A DNA stretch of 64,000 nucleotides from Sphingopyxis flava (GTDB lineage: Bacteria; Pseudomonadota; Alphaproteobacteria; Sphingomonadales; Sphingomonadaceae), in the NCBI RefSeq assembly GCF_900168005.1, contig NZ_FUYP01000001.1, forward strand, positions 186,001 to 250,000, read 5' to 3'. Shown here piece by piece: positions 45,957-54,060 of this stretch. The notes beneath the pieces were generated by a model that was not told the DNA's origin, did not search any database, and saw only the letters and a list, made by a program, of their open reading frames with translations. The translations under genes and the position numbers were made by a program. Position 1 is the first letter of the stretch. Every line of letters begins with the position of its first letter.

Positions 45957-45966
45957 AGCGCCCTCG

Positions 45967-47403
45967 ATGCTGAACGATGCGAAGATCAAGGCCGCCAAGC
46001 CGAAGGCCGCCGCGTACAAGCTCGCCGATTCCGAGCAGCTCTATTTGTTCGTTTCGCCCGCCGGCGGAAAGCACTGGCGGATGAACTACACTTACGGCCG
46101 GAACCTCAAGGGCAAGCCCGCACAGAAGACGCTTGCGCTCGGCTCCTACCCTGCCGTGACCCTGCTCGATGCCCGCGCCAAGCGCGATGCCGCCAAGGCG
46201 ATGCTGCGGGAGGGGCGCGACCCGGCCGTCGAGCGCCGCGTCGCCGCGAAGGCGAAGGCGCTCAGCAATGCAAACACCTTCGAGGCCGTCGCTCTGCAAT
46301 GGTTCGAGCTCAAGAGCGGCTGGTCGGTGGAGAAGTTCAAGGCCTGGCGCGATGCGCACGATGGCGGCTGGTCGCCGCGCGATTCGCGGCATTGGGTCGA
46401 GCGCCCACGCGCCGGCTGGTCCGTTGTGCACGCGGGAGACGTCTTTCGCTCGCTCGAGCGCGACGTCTTCCCGGAGATCGGAGACCTTCCGATCACCGAG
46501 ATCGAAAGCCCCAGGGTGCTCGAGGTTCTCAACATCATCGTGCAGCGGGGTGCCATTGAGACGGCGCACCGCGTCTGCCAGCGCATCAGCGACGTCTATA
46601 TTTACGCGATCCCGGCCGGCATCGCGAAGCGAAACCCTGCCGCGAGCATGGCAAAGGCCCTGCCGAGGGTGCCGCCCGCGAAGAAGCAGGCCGCCATCAT
46701 CGATCGCATCGAGAAGAACGAGGATCGGCTGCGCGCCGTGCGGCAGCTGCTGATCGACTGCGAGGCGCTCCGCACGCGCGCCGGTACCAAGTTCGCCCTG
46801 CGCCTGCTCGCCCTCACCGCGGTTCGCCCGGGCGAGCTGCGCGGCGCGCGCTGGGAAGAATTCGAAGGCCTGGACGGCCCGGAGCCGCTGTGGCGCATCC
46901 CCGCGGCGCGCATGAAGGGCGACGCGGAGCGAAAGCTCGAGGAAGCCGGCGATCACCTGGTGCCGCTGGCGCGACAATCTGTCGAGGTGCTGCAAGCGCT
47001 TCGGCAGCTAAGCGGCCATCTCCCCCTGCTCTTCCCCAGCGAGCGGCACGCGCACCGGCCGATCTCCGAGAACACGCTGCGCGCGCTCCTGATCCGCGCC
47101 GGATATGAGCAGCGCCACGTCCCGCACGGTTTCCGCGCGACAATGAGCACGATCATGAACGAGGCGCCCGGCCGGCAGAAGAACGACCGCGCTATCATCG
47201 ACCTGATGCTGGCGCACGTCCCGAAAGACAAGGTCGAGGGCGCCTATAATCGCGCGGCCTACATGGGACGGCGGCGCGAGCTCGCCCAGGAATGGGCCGA
47301 CATGCTTCTGGAAGGCATGTGGGATCCGCATGTCCACCTCGGCCAGCCTATTCGGAACGCTGACAAGTCGCCCAAGGGGCCGAGAGCGAAGGCTGCTGCC
47401 TGA
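45967..47403 (+). CDS. int: Tyrosine-recombinase integrase (P4 type)
   Basis: A 478-aa integrase. The N-terminal DUF4102 domain (MLNDAKIKAAKPKAAAYKLA, DSEQLYLFVSPAGGKHWRMN) is typical of tRNA-targeting integrases. A SAM-like core-binding domain follows. The catalytic residues are Arg in ALTAVRPGELRGARWEEF (about residue 288), HGFRATMSTIMNEAP (His-x-x-Arg, about 390) and the Tyr in VEGAYNRAAYMGRRRELAQE. The frame is open back through the tRNA, but 45967 matches the family N-terminus. It appears intact, so the element may still excise. Confidence 0.94.
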   Translation: MLNDAKIKAAKPKAAAYKLADSEQLYLFVSPAGGKHWRMNYTYGRNLKGKPAQKTLALGSYPAVTLLDARAKRDAAKAMLREGRDPAVERRVAAKAKALSNANTFEAVALQWFELKSGWSVEKFKAWRDAHDGGWSPRDSRHWVERPRAGWSVVHAGDVFRSLERDVFPEIGDLPITEIESPRVLEVLNIIVQRGAIETAHRVCQRISDVYIYAIPAGIAKRNPAASMAKALPRVPPAKKQAAIIDRIEKNEDRLRAVRQLLIDCEALRTRAGTKFALRLLALTAVRPGELRGARWEEFEGLDGPEPLWRIPAARMKGDAERKLEEAGDHLVPLARQSVEVLQALRQLSGHLPLLFPSERHAHRPISENTLRALLIRAGYEQRHVPHGFRATMSTIMNEAPGRQKNDRAIIDLMLAHVPKDKVEGAYNRAAYMGRRRELAQEWADMLLEGMWDPHVHLGQPIRNADKSPKGPRAKAAA

Positions 47404-48011
47404 GCTCGACTTAGAGATTCCGCATCGAATCGGCGGCCGGCACAGTAACCACCGCTGGGTTTCTTATGTTTAATTCTTCGCGAGCAACGCTTGAGCTTCC
47501 CCACTTGGTAAATCGACGATTTACCGATGCAAAAAGTTTACACCGCCAGACGGCGAGCGGCAAGATGGCTGAAAACATAGGAATTCCGCTGGTCAGGACT
47601 TAAAATCGGCGATGTACCGAATCAATTTATCGACGAATGGAGTCATTCATTCGCCATTTACCGTCTTGCATCGCCGGGCCAGCACGTCACTATAGATGGT
47701 GGTACAGCCCAAAGGACACCGTTCTTGGGTTTCACCAAAGCGAAAGGCGGCCAATCCAAGATCAGCCGCCTTACGATCGGCCCCGCACGCCAACCTCGCC
47801 AAAGGATCGTGCGGACTACCCTGGCCCCTTCCACAAGGGCATGTGAGCAACGGCGCGCTTCCATTCCAACCGGCGGCGCGCCGTTGTGCATTCAGGTTTA
47901 AGCAAATTCTGACCGCATCGTCAAAAGCAATTGCGAAGGGCCGCGCTCTGAATGCGACCAACTGGGGAAACGACGCGATCCTCTATGGTCCGCTAGTAAG
48001 GACCTGAAGCG
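47404..48011. other. 600-bp interval after int with an operator-like palindrome
   Basis: GGTAAATC-GAC-GATTTACC (47507-47525) is a perfect 19-base palindrome in a locally AT-rich stretch, and related half-sites (GATGTACC, near 47610) follow. Two weak minus-strand frames overlap at 47647-47961 (TTG start, Cys-rich) and 47658-47891 (ATG start, Trp-rich, WPPFALVKPKNGVLWAVPPS). Either could be a small phage gene, but they exclude one another and neither has a convincing ribosome-binding site. Confidence 0.4.
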
Positions 48012-48899
48012 TCAATTATCTAGGAGATCGTCCCCGGGATCGCCGTCAATCACGGCGTGAACCTCGGTCACTCGATAGGCCAAAGGTTTCCCCGTCGCGC
48101 TAGTTTCGACATTTACACTGACGTCGAACAAGGCGCGAAAGATGTTCCCTTCCAGTTGAATTTTCTCGTGCCGCATCCGCTGCTCTGCCAAGTCAGATGC
48201 ATACAGGATCGGCATTGCCCTCGGCGCAATGCTGTCTATGACGCCGCGCTCCCCTCCCTTCTTTCCGGGCTTGCCTGCTTCAACGCTGGGCCTGACAAAC
48301 CTCAGGAGCGCCCGCTCCTGGTTCTCCCCCGAACTGGCTTCCAGTTCGCGGCGGTGATCCGCTATTTCCTCCGCCGCCCGCCTGGCCTCATCCGTGGAAA
48401 ACTGAAAAACAGCCCGGACGTTTCTCTCTCCGTCTTCGAACGCCGCCGCCTCGAGCCGAGCAGTCCCGTTTGGGTCACTGGCGATCGCTTCAGTGACTCG
48501 CAGAAAGTCGGCGAGATCGCCCTTAGAAACGCCTTCTGCTCGTCCGCCCCTTTTGAAATATTTGGAAAATCGGCCGCCAAAATCCTCTACGAAGTCCGTA
48601 AAAATTTGGACCTTTTCCATTACGTCGATCACGGCGCTTACGGCGGCAAGTAGAGTCCCGCCTCCAACAAAAGTGACCAGGTCGGCTTCAATGCAGCCAG
48701 CACGCACCTCTTTGACAAAAAACTCGCTGTCGCTTTTTAATTCCGGATACTCGCGCGCAACAAATTTCTCAAACTGCGAGCCGACACCGACAAATTGCGA
48801 TACAAAGTCAGAAAGTGCAATTGGCTGGCTATTGTCCAGCTTCAAGCGAATGTGCGCGCCATCTTCCCCCATAGCCTCGTTGTATAATACTCTTGTCAA
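48012..48899 (-). CDS. Unknown protein at the distal end of the leftward phage operon
   Basis: A 295-aa soluble protein I do not recognise. It starts with TTG (48897-48899), supported by AGGAG 7 bases before. An ATG 9 codons further in is less well placed. Visible features are HIRLKLDNSQPIALSDFVSQ, a hydrophobic stretch VTFVGGGTLLAAVSAVIDVM near residue 75, FVEDFGGRFSKYFKRGGRAE, and a C-terminal VNVETSATGKPLAYRVTEVH. It has lower GC and longer reading than its small neighbours and a 61-base gap from them, so it may be independently expressed cargo. Confidence 0.72.
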   Translation of the reverse strand: MTRVLYNEAMGEDGAHIRLKLDNSQPIALSDFVSQFVGVGSQFEKFVAREYPELKSDSEFFVKEVRAGCIEADLVTFVGGGTLLAAVSAVIDVMEKVQIFTDFVEDFGGRFSKYFKRGGRAEGVSKGDLADFLRVTEAIASDPNGTARLEAAAFEDGERNVRAVFQFSTDEARRAAEEIADHRRELEASSGENQERALLRFVRPSVEAGKPGKKGGERGVIDSIAPRAMPILYASDLAEQRMRHEKIQLEGNIFRALFDVSVNVETSATGKPLAYRVTEVHAVIDGDPGDDLLDN

Positions 48900-48960
48900 A
48901 GCGCAACTCCTATCGGGGTAGTGCTATGCGCCCAGGCAAGGGTGACAGTTTTTGTCATGC

Positions 48961-49296
48961 TCAGCGTCTCCCCCGCTTCTTTTGCGAGATCTCGCCCAAG
49001 CTGCGCACGTCGGCCGGATGCACGATGCTCCCGTCCTGCGCGTGCCAGGTCAGGTTGTGGCGCTGAAACCAGCCCGGGGGCAGTTCCCAGATGCCGCCGA
49101 CCATGAAGGTCTCAAGGTCGCGCGGGTTCTCGACGAGATAGCCCAGGAGACCGCCGGCGGTCTCCATTGCGCCGACGCCAGCTTGTGCCGCCAGATTGGT
49201 GGCGACCTCGGCAATCCGATCGAGAACGACTTGCGCGTCGTAGCGTTTGGGTGGTGCGAACTGGCCGCCCAAGCGCATCGAATAGCGGTCACGCAT
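48961..49296 (-). CDS. Hypothetical phage protein (111 aa)
   Basis: Starts MRDRYSMRLGGQFAPPKRYD and contains GLLGYLVENPRDLETFMVGG and WELPPGWFQRHNLTWHAQDG. The start at 49296 overlaps the XRE gene stop by 8 bases. The sequence is protein-like and aromatic-rich. No family recognised. Confidence 0.65.
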   Translation of the reverse strand: MRDRYSMRLGGQFAPPKRYDAQVVLDRIAEVATNLAAQAGVGAMETAGGLLGYLVENPRDLETFMVGGIWELPPGWFQRHNLTWHAQDGSIVHPADVRSLGEISQKKRGRR

Positions 49297-49627
49297 TGGG
49301 TGCGTCCCCTTTCGTTTGGTGGGCCTTGAGGGCGGCATCTACTTGGATCGCAATCTTCATTGCCTCGGGGTGCAGGCTCGTTGCTCCTGCCTCGATCCCG
49401 ACCAAATCGGCGAACGTCCATCCGAGCGCACGACACAAGCCGAAGGTCGTGCGAAGCGTCGGGTTCTTGTTCTTGCCGTTCTCGATTTCCCAAACGTAGG
49501 ATTTCGTCAGCCCCGCGCGTTCGGCAACCTTGTCAAGCGACAGGCCCAAGGCCTTGCGCCGATCCCTGACACGCTGCCCGTAACCGGCAATCTGCGCGTC
49601 AAAATCGTCTACCGTCGGTATATCCAT
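49289..49627 (-). CDS. XRE-family DNA-binding protein
   Basis: A 112-aa protein with a helix-turn-helix in residues 15-70 (RDRRKALGLSLDKVAERAGL, then TKSYVWEIENGKNKNPTLRT) and a helical C-terminus. It is a second phage regulator besides the CI- and Cro-like proteins. The start overlaps the previous stop by one base (TGATG). Its target is unknown; the palindrome at 47507-47525 is a candidate. Confidence 0.85.
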   Translation of the reverse strand: MDIPTVDDFDAQIAGYGQRVRDRRKALGLSLDKVAERAGLTKSYVWEIENGKNKNPTLRTTFGLCRALGWTFADLVGIEAGATSLHPEAMKIAIQVDAALKAHQTKGDAPNA

Positions 49628-50019
49628 CACCGCGCATCTCCTTCGGGGGCGAGGGCGCCGCGTGGAGCGGCGTTAATAGCTGCGAGGATCGCCTCCCTAT
49701 CGCCCCCGTCAGTTTCGCGATTGAAGTGCAGGCACAGGATGCGCTTGTTGCCAGGGTCTGCTGAGATCGCGCGAATGTCGCGTAGGGGGCGCAGCGGCTC
49801 GGTTTCATCAACCTCCTGTGCGGGGGTGGCGGAGAGGGCGGCTTTGGCGACGGACAAGGCTTGGTGAGCATCGTGGGCGCGGAAATTCTCTGCGCCGTTG
49901 CCCGCCTCCGAACTGGACTTCATCAGTCCTTTCGCCAGCATCAAGTTGTGGTTGATCCATTTCAACGCACGGTCGGCTTCCGCCTGCGTCACGTGCACAG
50001 GCCCAGCAGTGTCGGTCAT
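49627..50019 (-). CDS. Hypothetical phage protein (130 aa)
   Basis: MTDTAGPVHVTQAEADRALK at the start, a Trp-containing helix (WINHNLMLAKGLMK), and a C-terminal half with RILCLHFNRETDGGDREAIL. Soluble. Start and stop overlap the neighbours (ATGA, TGATG). Not recognised. Confidence 0.65.
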   Translation of the reverse strand: MTDTAGPVHVTQAEADRALKWINHNLMLAKGLMKSSSEAGNGAENFRAHDAHQALSVAKAALSATPAQEVDETEPLRPLRDIRAISADPGNKRILCLHFNRETDGGDREAILAAINAAPRGALAPEGDAR

Positions 50020-50558
50020 TGCCCCGCCTCCCCCGATGTTTCGGGCGCATCGCTTTCAGCGACCGCGCTCTCGTGAACGGCACCCGTTCCGGTTGCCGCC
50101 CTACGGGCTTCGATCGCTTGCGCGTCTATGGTCTCATATCCGCGCACGTCGATTGCCCACGCATCCCTGTATCCGTGACGGTCAAGCCATGCCTCCATTG
50201 TGGCAGTAAGCTCTCGCTCCAGCTCGCGGCACGCTTCATCGCCCCACGCGGCGGACGGTCCTTCGTCTTCCGGCCCGTATTCGTAATTGGCGTCATCGAA
50301 ATCCTCCGCAATGCGGTCAATGTCGAAATGCAGGGCTTGATATTTGAACCTCTCGCCTTGACAGATCAGAAACGGCTCACCGCAATATTCTGCGATCCCC
50401 GCGTCAATTGCCTGTTCGCGCGTGTCGCTCCGGGAATGGAGATATTCTTCATTTTGAGTGTGCCACCACCCCGCGCTAGGGATGCCACTCTGCGAAGCCG
50501 GAACGGCTGAGGCCGTCAGGCTGGCAGCCCGGTCGGCGATAGCCGAAGCGCCCATCAC
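50016..50558 (-). CDS. Hypothetical phage protein (180 aa)
   Basis: An acidic soluble protein: HSRSDTREQAIDAGIAEYCG near residue 41, LICQGERFKYQALHFDIDRI near 63, and IAEDFDDANYEYGPEDEGPS. It is of the type common in phage early operons. Both ends overlap neighbours by 4 bases. Possibly a nucleic-acid-mimicking acidic protein, but that is only a guess. Confidence 0.65.
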   Translation of the reverse strand: MMGASAIADRAASLTASAVPASQSGIPSAGWWHTQNEEYLHSRSDTREQAIDAGIAEYCGEPFLICQGERFKYQALHFDIDRIAEDFDDANYEYGPEDEGPSAAWGDEACRELERELTATMEAWLDRHGYRDAWAIDVRGYETIDAQAIEARRAATGTGAVHESAVAESDAPETSGEAGQ

Positions 50559-50803
50559 GCATCCCCCCGCTTACGCCGTCTCCGCTCTGCATCGCGTGCG
50601 AGTTTGTTGCGCCAGCGTTCGGCGTCGTCCTTGGTGGCTTCAACGATGGCGCCAAGGTCGTTGGCGATCTGCTTCCATTCGTCGATCTCAACCGCCTGCT
50701 GTGCGAGGTCTTGGACGGCCAGCTTGAACTTGGCTTCCCAATCCTTCGCCGCTTTCACGCGCATAAGACCGAGCGCGGAGAGTGTCTTGTCGAGTAGGGT
50801 CAC
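50555..50803 (-). CDS. Hypothetical coiled-coil phage protein (82 aa)
   Basis: MTLLDKTLSALGLMRVKAAK, then a continuous charged helix (DWEAKFKLAVQDLAQQAVEI to RWRNKLARDAERRRRKRGDA). It overlaps the next gene by 4 bases. Function unknown. Confidence 0.6.
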   Translation of the reverse strand: MTLLDKTLSALGLMRVKAAKDWEAKFKLAVQDLAQQAVEIDEWKQIANDLGAIVEATKDDAERWRNKLARDAERRRRKRGDA

Positions 50804-50855
50804 TGTTTTCCCGGCGCGCTTATTAGGCTGACCGCCGTCTCCTGGTTGAGAATTG

Positions 50856-51059
50856 CTAAGCGGCCTCGCGCTGAGCGAGCTGCGCGTCCTTCCAGGCGCG
50901 GACCTCGATCTCGCTCCAGCGCGACGAGGATCCGCCGGGGTGGCAGGGCTTCGGGAAGGTGCCCTGACGGATCCAGCGATAGATGATCGTCTTGCCGTAG
51001 CCGACGATGTTCATCACCTCCGCGAGCGGGATGAGGCGGTCGTTGGCAGGGTCAGTCAT
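50856..51059 (-). CDS. AlpA-family phage transcriptional regulator
   Basis: A 67-aa MerR-like winged helix: RLIPLAEVMNIVGYGKTIIY, RWIRQGTFPKPCHPGGSSSR, WSEIEVRAWKDAQ. AlpA proteins activate or direct excision near tRNA-integrated elements in some phage satellites. The ATG at 51059 overlaps the upstream stop (ATGA). Confidence 0.88.
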   Translation of the reverse strand: MTDPANDRLIPLAEVMNIVGYGKTIIYRWIRQGTFPKPCHPGGSSSRWSEIEVRAWKDAQLAQREAA

Positions 51060-51649
51060 GCGTCGATGTTCCTTTGTTCGACGGTGAACGTGACGGCGGC
51101 GACCCAAGGGTTAGCCTCCCATGCGCCGGCGCCGTTGATGCTGTTCCAAAGGGCTGCGTATGCCTCGACCGGATCTTCACAGCTTTCCTCGATCAGCGTG
51201 ACGCCCTCCTGGACGGCATCGACTTCGCTGCATTCCTGCAGCCGCTCGACGCGGACCTCGGTCACAGTGAGGGTGAGGCGCGACGCCCATCGCGGCATGT
51301 GCATGCCGGCGCGGCGGCGACCTACGCGAGATCCGTCGGCTTCGGTCCAATTGAAGGTCGCGTCGTCAGCCTTGTATCTCAGCGGCTCGTCACCGCCCAT
51401 CTCGGACGGGGCGAGGTCGTCATAGGCCGGCGTCGTAAACCATTCCTCGCGGACATAGAGGCGATCGCCTACCGCAAACCGAGCGTGAATTTCTTGGCCG
51501 GTTGCCATGTCAATGATCGTCTCGCAGTCGCCGGCGTTATCGATGTCATCGCCGGGCTGCGGGTTCAGAATGCGCCGCGTCTGCGTCTTGCGGCCTTCGA
51601 GCAGCGCGCGGACCATCGGGGCGGAGAAGAGGATGGGTCGGTCTGTCAT
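51056..51649 (-). CDS. Phage ASCH-like protein
   Basis: A 197-aa protein. MTDRPILFSAPMVRALLEGR with KTQTRRILNPQP is the hallmark N-terminus of a common phage family, with FAVGDRLYVREEWF and LTLTVTEVRVERLQECSEVD as in ASCH domains (RNA-binding-like fold). Its role in phage is unknown. It is coupled to both neighbours by overlaps. Confidence 0.78.
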   Translation of the reverse strand: MTDRPILFSAPMVRALLEGRKTQTRRILNPQPGDDIDNAGDCETIIDMATGQEIHARFAVGDRLYVREEWFTTPAYDDLAPSEMGGDEPLRYKADDATFNWTEADGSRVGRRRAGMHMPRWASRLTLTVTEVRVERLQECSEVDAVQEGVTLIEESCEDPVEAYAALWNSINGAGAWEANPWVAAVTFTVEQRNIDA

Positions 51650-52755
51650 GCCACAGCGCTCCCTTGCTCAACGGGTGCGCACCACGGCAGCGCGTCGTGG
51701 GTTGCGCCGTCGAGGGCGCGGCCGGCGGCTTTCTTGCTGACCAGTTGCATCGGATGCCCATCGTCGGCGCGGCGGCCGTCGACGGTGAGGCGGATGAACC
51801 CACCTTGGTTTGTAGGCCATTTGCCGTCGCCGTGGCCTCGCAGCGGAACCCAATTGCCCCACTGCTTGAAATGGAAATTGACGCCTGCCGCCGCGCACTG
51901 GTCGCGCAGGCTGCGCGCCCAATCGGGGTGCATCGGCCGGGCGCCGGGGCCGCTTTCGCCGCCGACGATCACGCCGTCGATTTTTCGAGCAGCCAGAATA
52001 TCCGTTTCGGAACTGCAAACGCGCCGCGTCATCACGCGACCTTCATGACCTGGGCGAACAGGCCGAAACTCCGCGCCCCAGCCCATGCCGTCGATCCAAT
52101 TGCAGCCCAGTAGGGCGTCGATCACACCGTCTTTTTCTTCGTCGGGCTCGGCAATCCATCGCAAATCTATCGGGCCAAGCAACGGCTCGCACGAAAGGAA
52201 GCGCCCAGCCGCCGGTGTCGCCAGCAGATCAGGAATGCGCTCGTCGGCGCGCACCTGATCCTCGACCGAAACGCCCAACCACAGGTTGCGGATCGGCTGA
52301 TAGAGTTTCGCGTCCGGGCCAAGGCCATAGAAGCTGTTGATATCCGCCGGCAGGCGGGTCAGCTTCTCCATGAACTCGCGCATCCGCGCCGACCGCTTCG
52401 TCAGCACAAGATGCTTATGGTGCCGGGTCCGCTGGATGACCTCGAACATTTCCCAGAGCCAATCGTCGGGCACCGCGTCGTGGAAAGTGTCGCCGTGCGC
52501 ATTCCAGAAGATAACGCGCGGGCGCTTCCAGCGAAGCGGCTGCAGCAGCGCGGGCTCGTGCAGCCTTACCGTGCCGTTCCAGACCGGGCCGGTCTTGGTC
52601 TGATCGGTCAGCCCCTCGCGGGAGGGATGATTGCGCAGCCGCGTGCCGGCGAGCTTCATCGCGTAGCAGCGGATGCAGCCGGGCGAGAGGATAGAGCAGC
52701 CGTTGATCGCGTTCACGGTCGCGTCTGCCCATTCAATCGGCGTGTTGTCAGCCAT
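51646..52755 (-). CDS. Phage Gp37/Gp68-family protein (DUF5131)
   Basis: A 369-aa protein: IEWADATVNAINGCSILSPG with the Cys pair GCIRCYAMKLAGTRLRNH, VIFWNAHGDTFHDAVPDDWL, HLVLTKRSARMREF, LWLGVSVEDQVRADERIPDL, FLSCEPLLGPIDLRWI and VIVGGESGPGARPMHPDWAR. This set is diagnostic of the Gp37/Gp68 family, whose fold and Cys cluster resemble the radical-SAM/spore photoproduct lyase group. The substrate is unknown. The start at 52755 overlaps the neighbour by 8 bases. Confidence 0.9.
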   Translation of the reverse strand: MADNTPIEWADATVNAINGCSILSPGCIRCYAMKLAGTRLRNHPSREGLTDQTKTGPVWNGTVRLHEPALLQPLRWKRPRVIFWNAHGDTFHDAVPDDWLWEMFEVIQRTRHHKHLVLTKRSARMREFMEKLTRLPADINSFYGLGPDAKLYQPIRNLWLGVSVEDQVRADERIPDLLATPAAGRFLSCEPLLGPIDLRWIAEPDEEKDGVIDALLGCNWIDGMGWGAEFRPVRPGHEGRVMTRRVCSSETDILAARKIDGVIVGGESGPGARPMHPDWARSLRDQCAAAGVNFHFKQWGNWVPLRGHGDGKWPTNQGGFIRLTVDGRRADDGHPMQLVSKKAAGRALDGATHDALPWCAPVEQGSAVA

Positions 52756-52972
52756 CGGCCTTGTCCTCTTCGTGCAGCCGCGCCCTGAGGTCGTCGGCAA
52801 TGATGCGATAGAGCCGTGCAGCCCAACGAGATTTCGAGCGATCTGCGCGGTGGTCGAGCCACGCGGGCAGGTTCAGCAGCGAGGCAATCGTGCTGGCGAG
52901 CGCGGGGCTCGTGCAGTCCGCGACGTGCTCGCCATCCCGCAGGACTTCCTTTCCGGATGCGCGGTACTTCAT
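52748..52972 (-). CDS. Hypothetical phage protein (74 aa)
   Basis: MKYRASGKEVLRDGEHVADC at the start, then a helical part with LLNLPAWLDHRADRSKSRWA. The start overlaps the peptide deformylase stop (ATGA). The beginning resembles small phage proteins that describe a short beta hairpin followed by helices. No function known. Confidence 0.6.
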   Translation of the reverse strand: MKYRASGKEVLRDGEHVADCTSPALASTIASLLNLPAWLDHRADRSKSRWAARLYRIIADDLRARLHEEDKADG

Positions 52973-53439
52973 GCAGGTTCCCGATCCGTGATTAGCGTGC
53001 CGTCGAGATGGTCGATCTCATGCTGCAGAACCCGGGCCCATGCGCCAGAAAACCCCTCGGCGTGTCGGTTGCCGATAATATCCTGCCATTCGATCTCGCA
53101 TTTCGCCGGGCGCGAGACTTTTCGCCACTGAGATGGCGGAACGGACAGGCACCCTTCCATCTCAACAGCGAACCGATTGAGCGTGCGAGTGATAACGGGA
53201 TTGACCATCGCCAGCCCCTTCCCGTCGGCAGTTGCGACAATGACGCGAACCGGAACGCCGATCTGGATGGCCGCCAGGCCGCGGGCACGCCGCGCCTGGA
53301 CGATCTCGATCATGTGGCGAACCAGTGCCGCGAGATCATCGTCGAATTTCTCGATCTCGACTGAGCGCTGCCGCAGGAAAGGGGCGCCATCCATTAGAAT
53401 GGCGTGTGCGGCCTTCAAAGAGGAGAGCGATATTTCCAT
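52969..53439 (-). CDS. Phage-encoded peptide deformylase
   Basis: A 156-aa protein with all three deformylase motifs: GLAAIQIGV (residues 54-62; host enzymes read GLAAPQ), EGCLSVP (Cys97 zinc ligand) and QHEIDHLDG (His140, Glu141, His144). It should remove the N-formyl group of nascent proteins in a metal-dependent reaction. The start at 53439 (MEISLSSLKAAHAILMDGAP) overlaps the upstream stop; an open frame to 53697 is a shadow. Pro-to-Ile in motif I is the main deviation. Confidence 0.88.
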   Translation of the reverse strand: MEISLSSLKAAHAILMDGAPFLRQRSVEIEKFDDDLAALVRHMIEIVQARRARGLAAIQIGVPVRVIVATADGKGLAMVNPVITRTLNRFAVEMEGCLSVPPSQWRKVSRPAKCEIEWQDIIGNRHAEGFSGAWARVLQHEIDHLDGTLITDREPA

Positions 53440-53678
53440 CACGTCGCTTCCTTCACCGCCGACGGCCGGTCGAGCGCGACTTCCGCCTCGATCTCCGAAA
53501 TGCGCCCAAGCACGCGAAGGATCGCGTCGCGCTGCTGCAGCATCCCCTCCGCGGGGTTCGCGTGGAAGTCGGCGACGAGCTTCTTGCCGATGTCCTTGAG
53601 AGCAGCGTCGAGCGCCTGCCGCTCGGTGTGGAAGAGCTGCCCCCCATGTTCGAAGGCCGTGACCTGGTTGACGCACAT
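53439..53678 (-). CDS. Hypothetical phage protein (79 aa)
   Basis: MCVNQVTAFEHGGQLFHTER with QALDAALKDIGKKLVADFHA and a C-terminal helix (DAILRVLGRISEIEAEVALD). Coupled to both neighbours by one- to three-base overlaps. The first 20 residues look like a short beta hairpin. Not recognised. Confidence 0.62.
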   Translation of the reverse strand: MCVNQVTAFEHGGQLFHTERQALDAALKDIGKKLVADFHANPAEGMLQQRDAILRVLGRISEIEAEVALDRPSAVKEAT

Positions 53679-53845
53679 CAGCGTGCTCCTTTTGCAATGT
53701 AAGACCGGGGCCCGCGCGCGAGCGCCTCCCGGCTGAGATATTCAGAAAGTCCGCCGCCCCCGCGTGGATGGAAACAGGGACGGCGGCAGGCTGACCCGGC
53801 GTGGATGGCTCGCAAGGTGGCCGGGGGTTCGGTTAGAAGGGTCAT
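53678..53845 (-). CDS. Small phage ORF (55 aa)
   Basis: MTLLTEPPATLRAIHAGSAC with an Arg/Gly-rich middle and EYLSREALARGPRSYIAKGA at the end. Its ends overlap both neighbours in the coupled style of the operon (TGATG), which is the main support. Weak. Confidence 0.4.
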   Translation of the reverse strand: MTLLTEPPATLRAIHAGSACRRPCFHPRGGGGLSEYLSREALARGPRSYIAKGAR

Positions 53846-54060
53846 GGTTCGACGACCGGCTTGCCGGCGGCATCGAAGGTGCAGCCCCGCTGAATGACGA
53901 TCGCTCGGCCGCTGCCGACGCGCAGGCGCCAACCGTGAGCGCACGCCTCGATCGCGGCGATTTCTTCGCCAACGAGCTCAGCAAGGTGTGTGGGCTGCTC
54001 GCGCAGTTCGTCCTCGACGGAGGCGAGGCAAGCCGCGAGAGTACGGGTGCCGCCTGTCAC
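53842..54060 (-). CDS. Hypothetical phage protein (72 aa)
   Basis: GTG start (54058-54060) overlapping the LexA-like gene stop (GTGA). Sequence includes LAACLASVEDELREQPTHLA, ELVGEEIAAIEACAHGWRLR and VGSGRAIVIQRGCTFDAAGK. A helix-strand protein of unknown role. Confidence 0.58.
   Translation of the reverse strand: MTGGTRTLAACLASVEDELREQPTHLAELVGEEIAAIEACAHGWRLRVGSGRAIVIQRGCTFDAAGKPVVEP

Noticed and set aside
45718..45966. Longer integrase reading from inside tRNA-Ser
   Set aside because: The extension would translate the tRNA gene; MLNDAKIKAAKPKA at 45967 is the usual N-terminus.
47647..47961. Cys-rich minus-strand frame (TTG start) after int
   Set aside because: Overlaps an equally plausible frame, has no ribosome-binding site, and neither has a recognised domain; left as an undecided interval.
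53440..53697. N-terminal extension of the peptide deformylase
   Set aside because: The added residues are a shadow of the adjacent 79-aa gene; ATG 53439 fits the family N-terminus and the operon overlap style.
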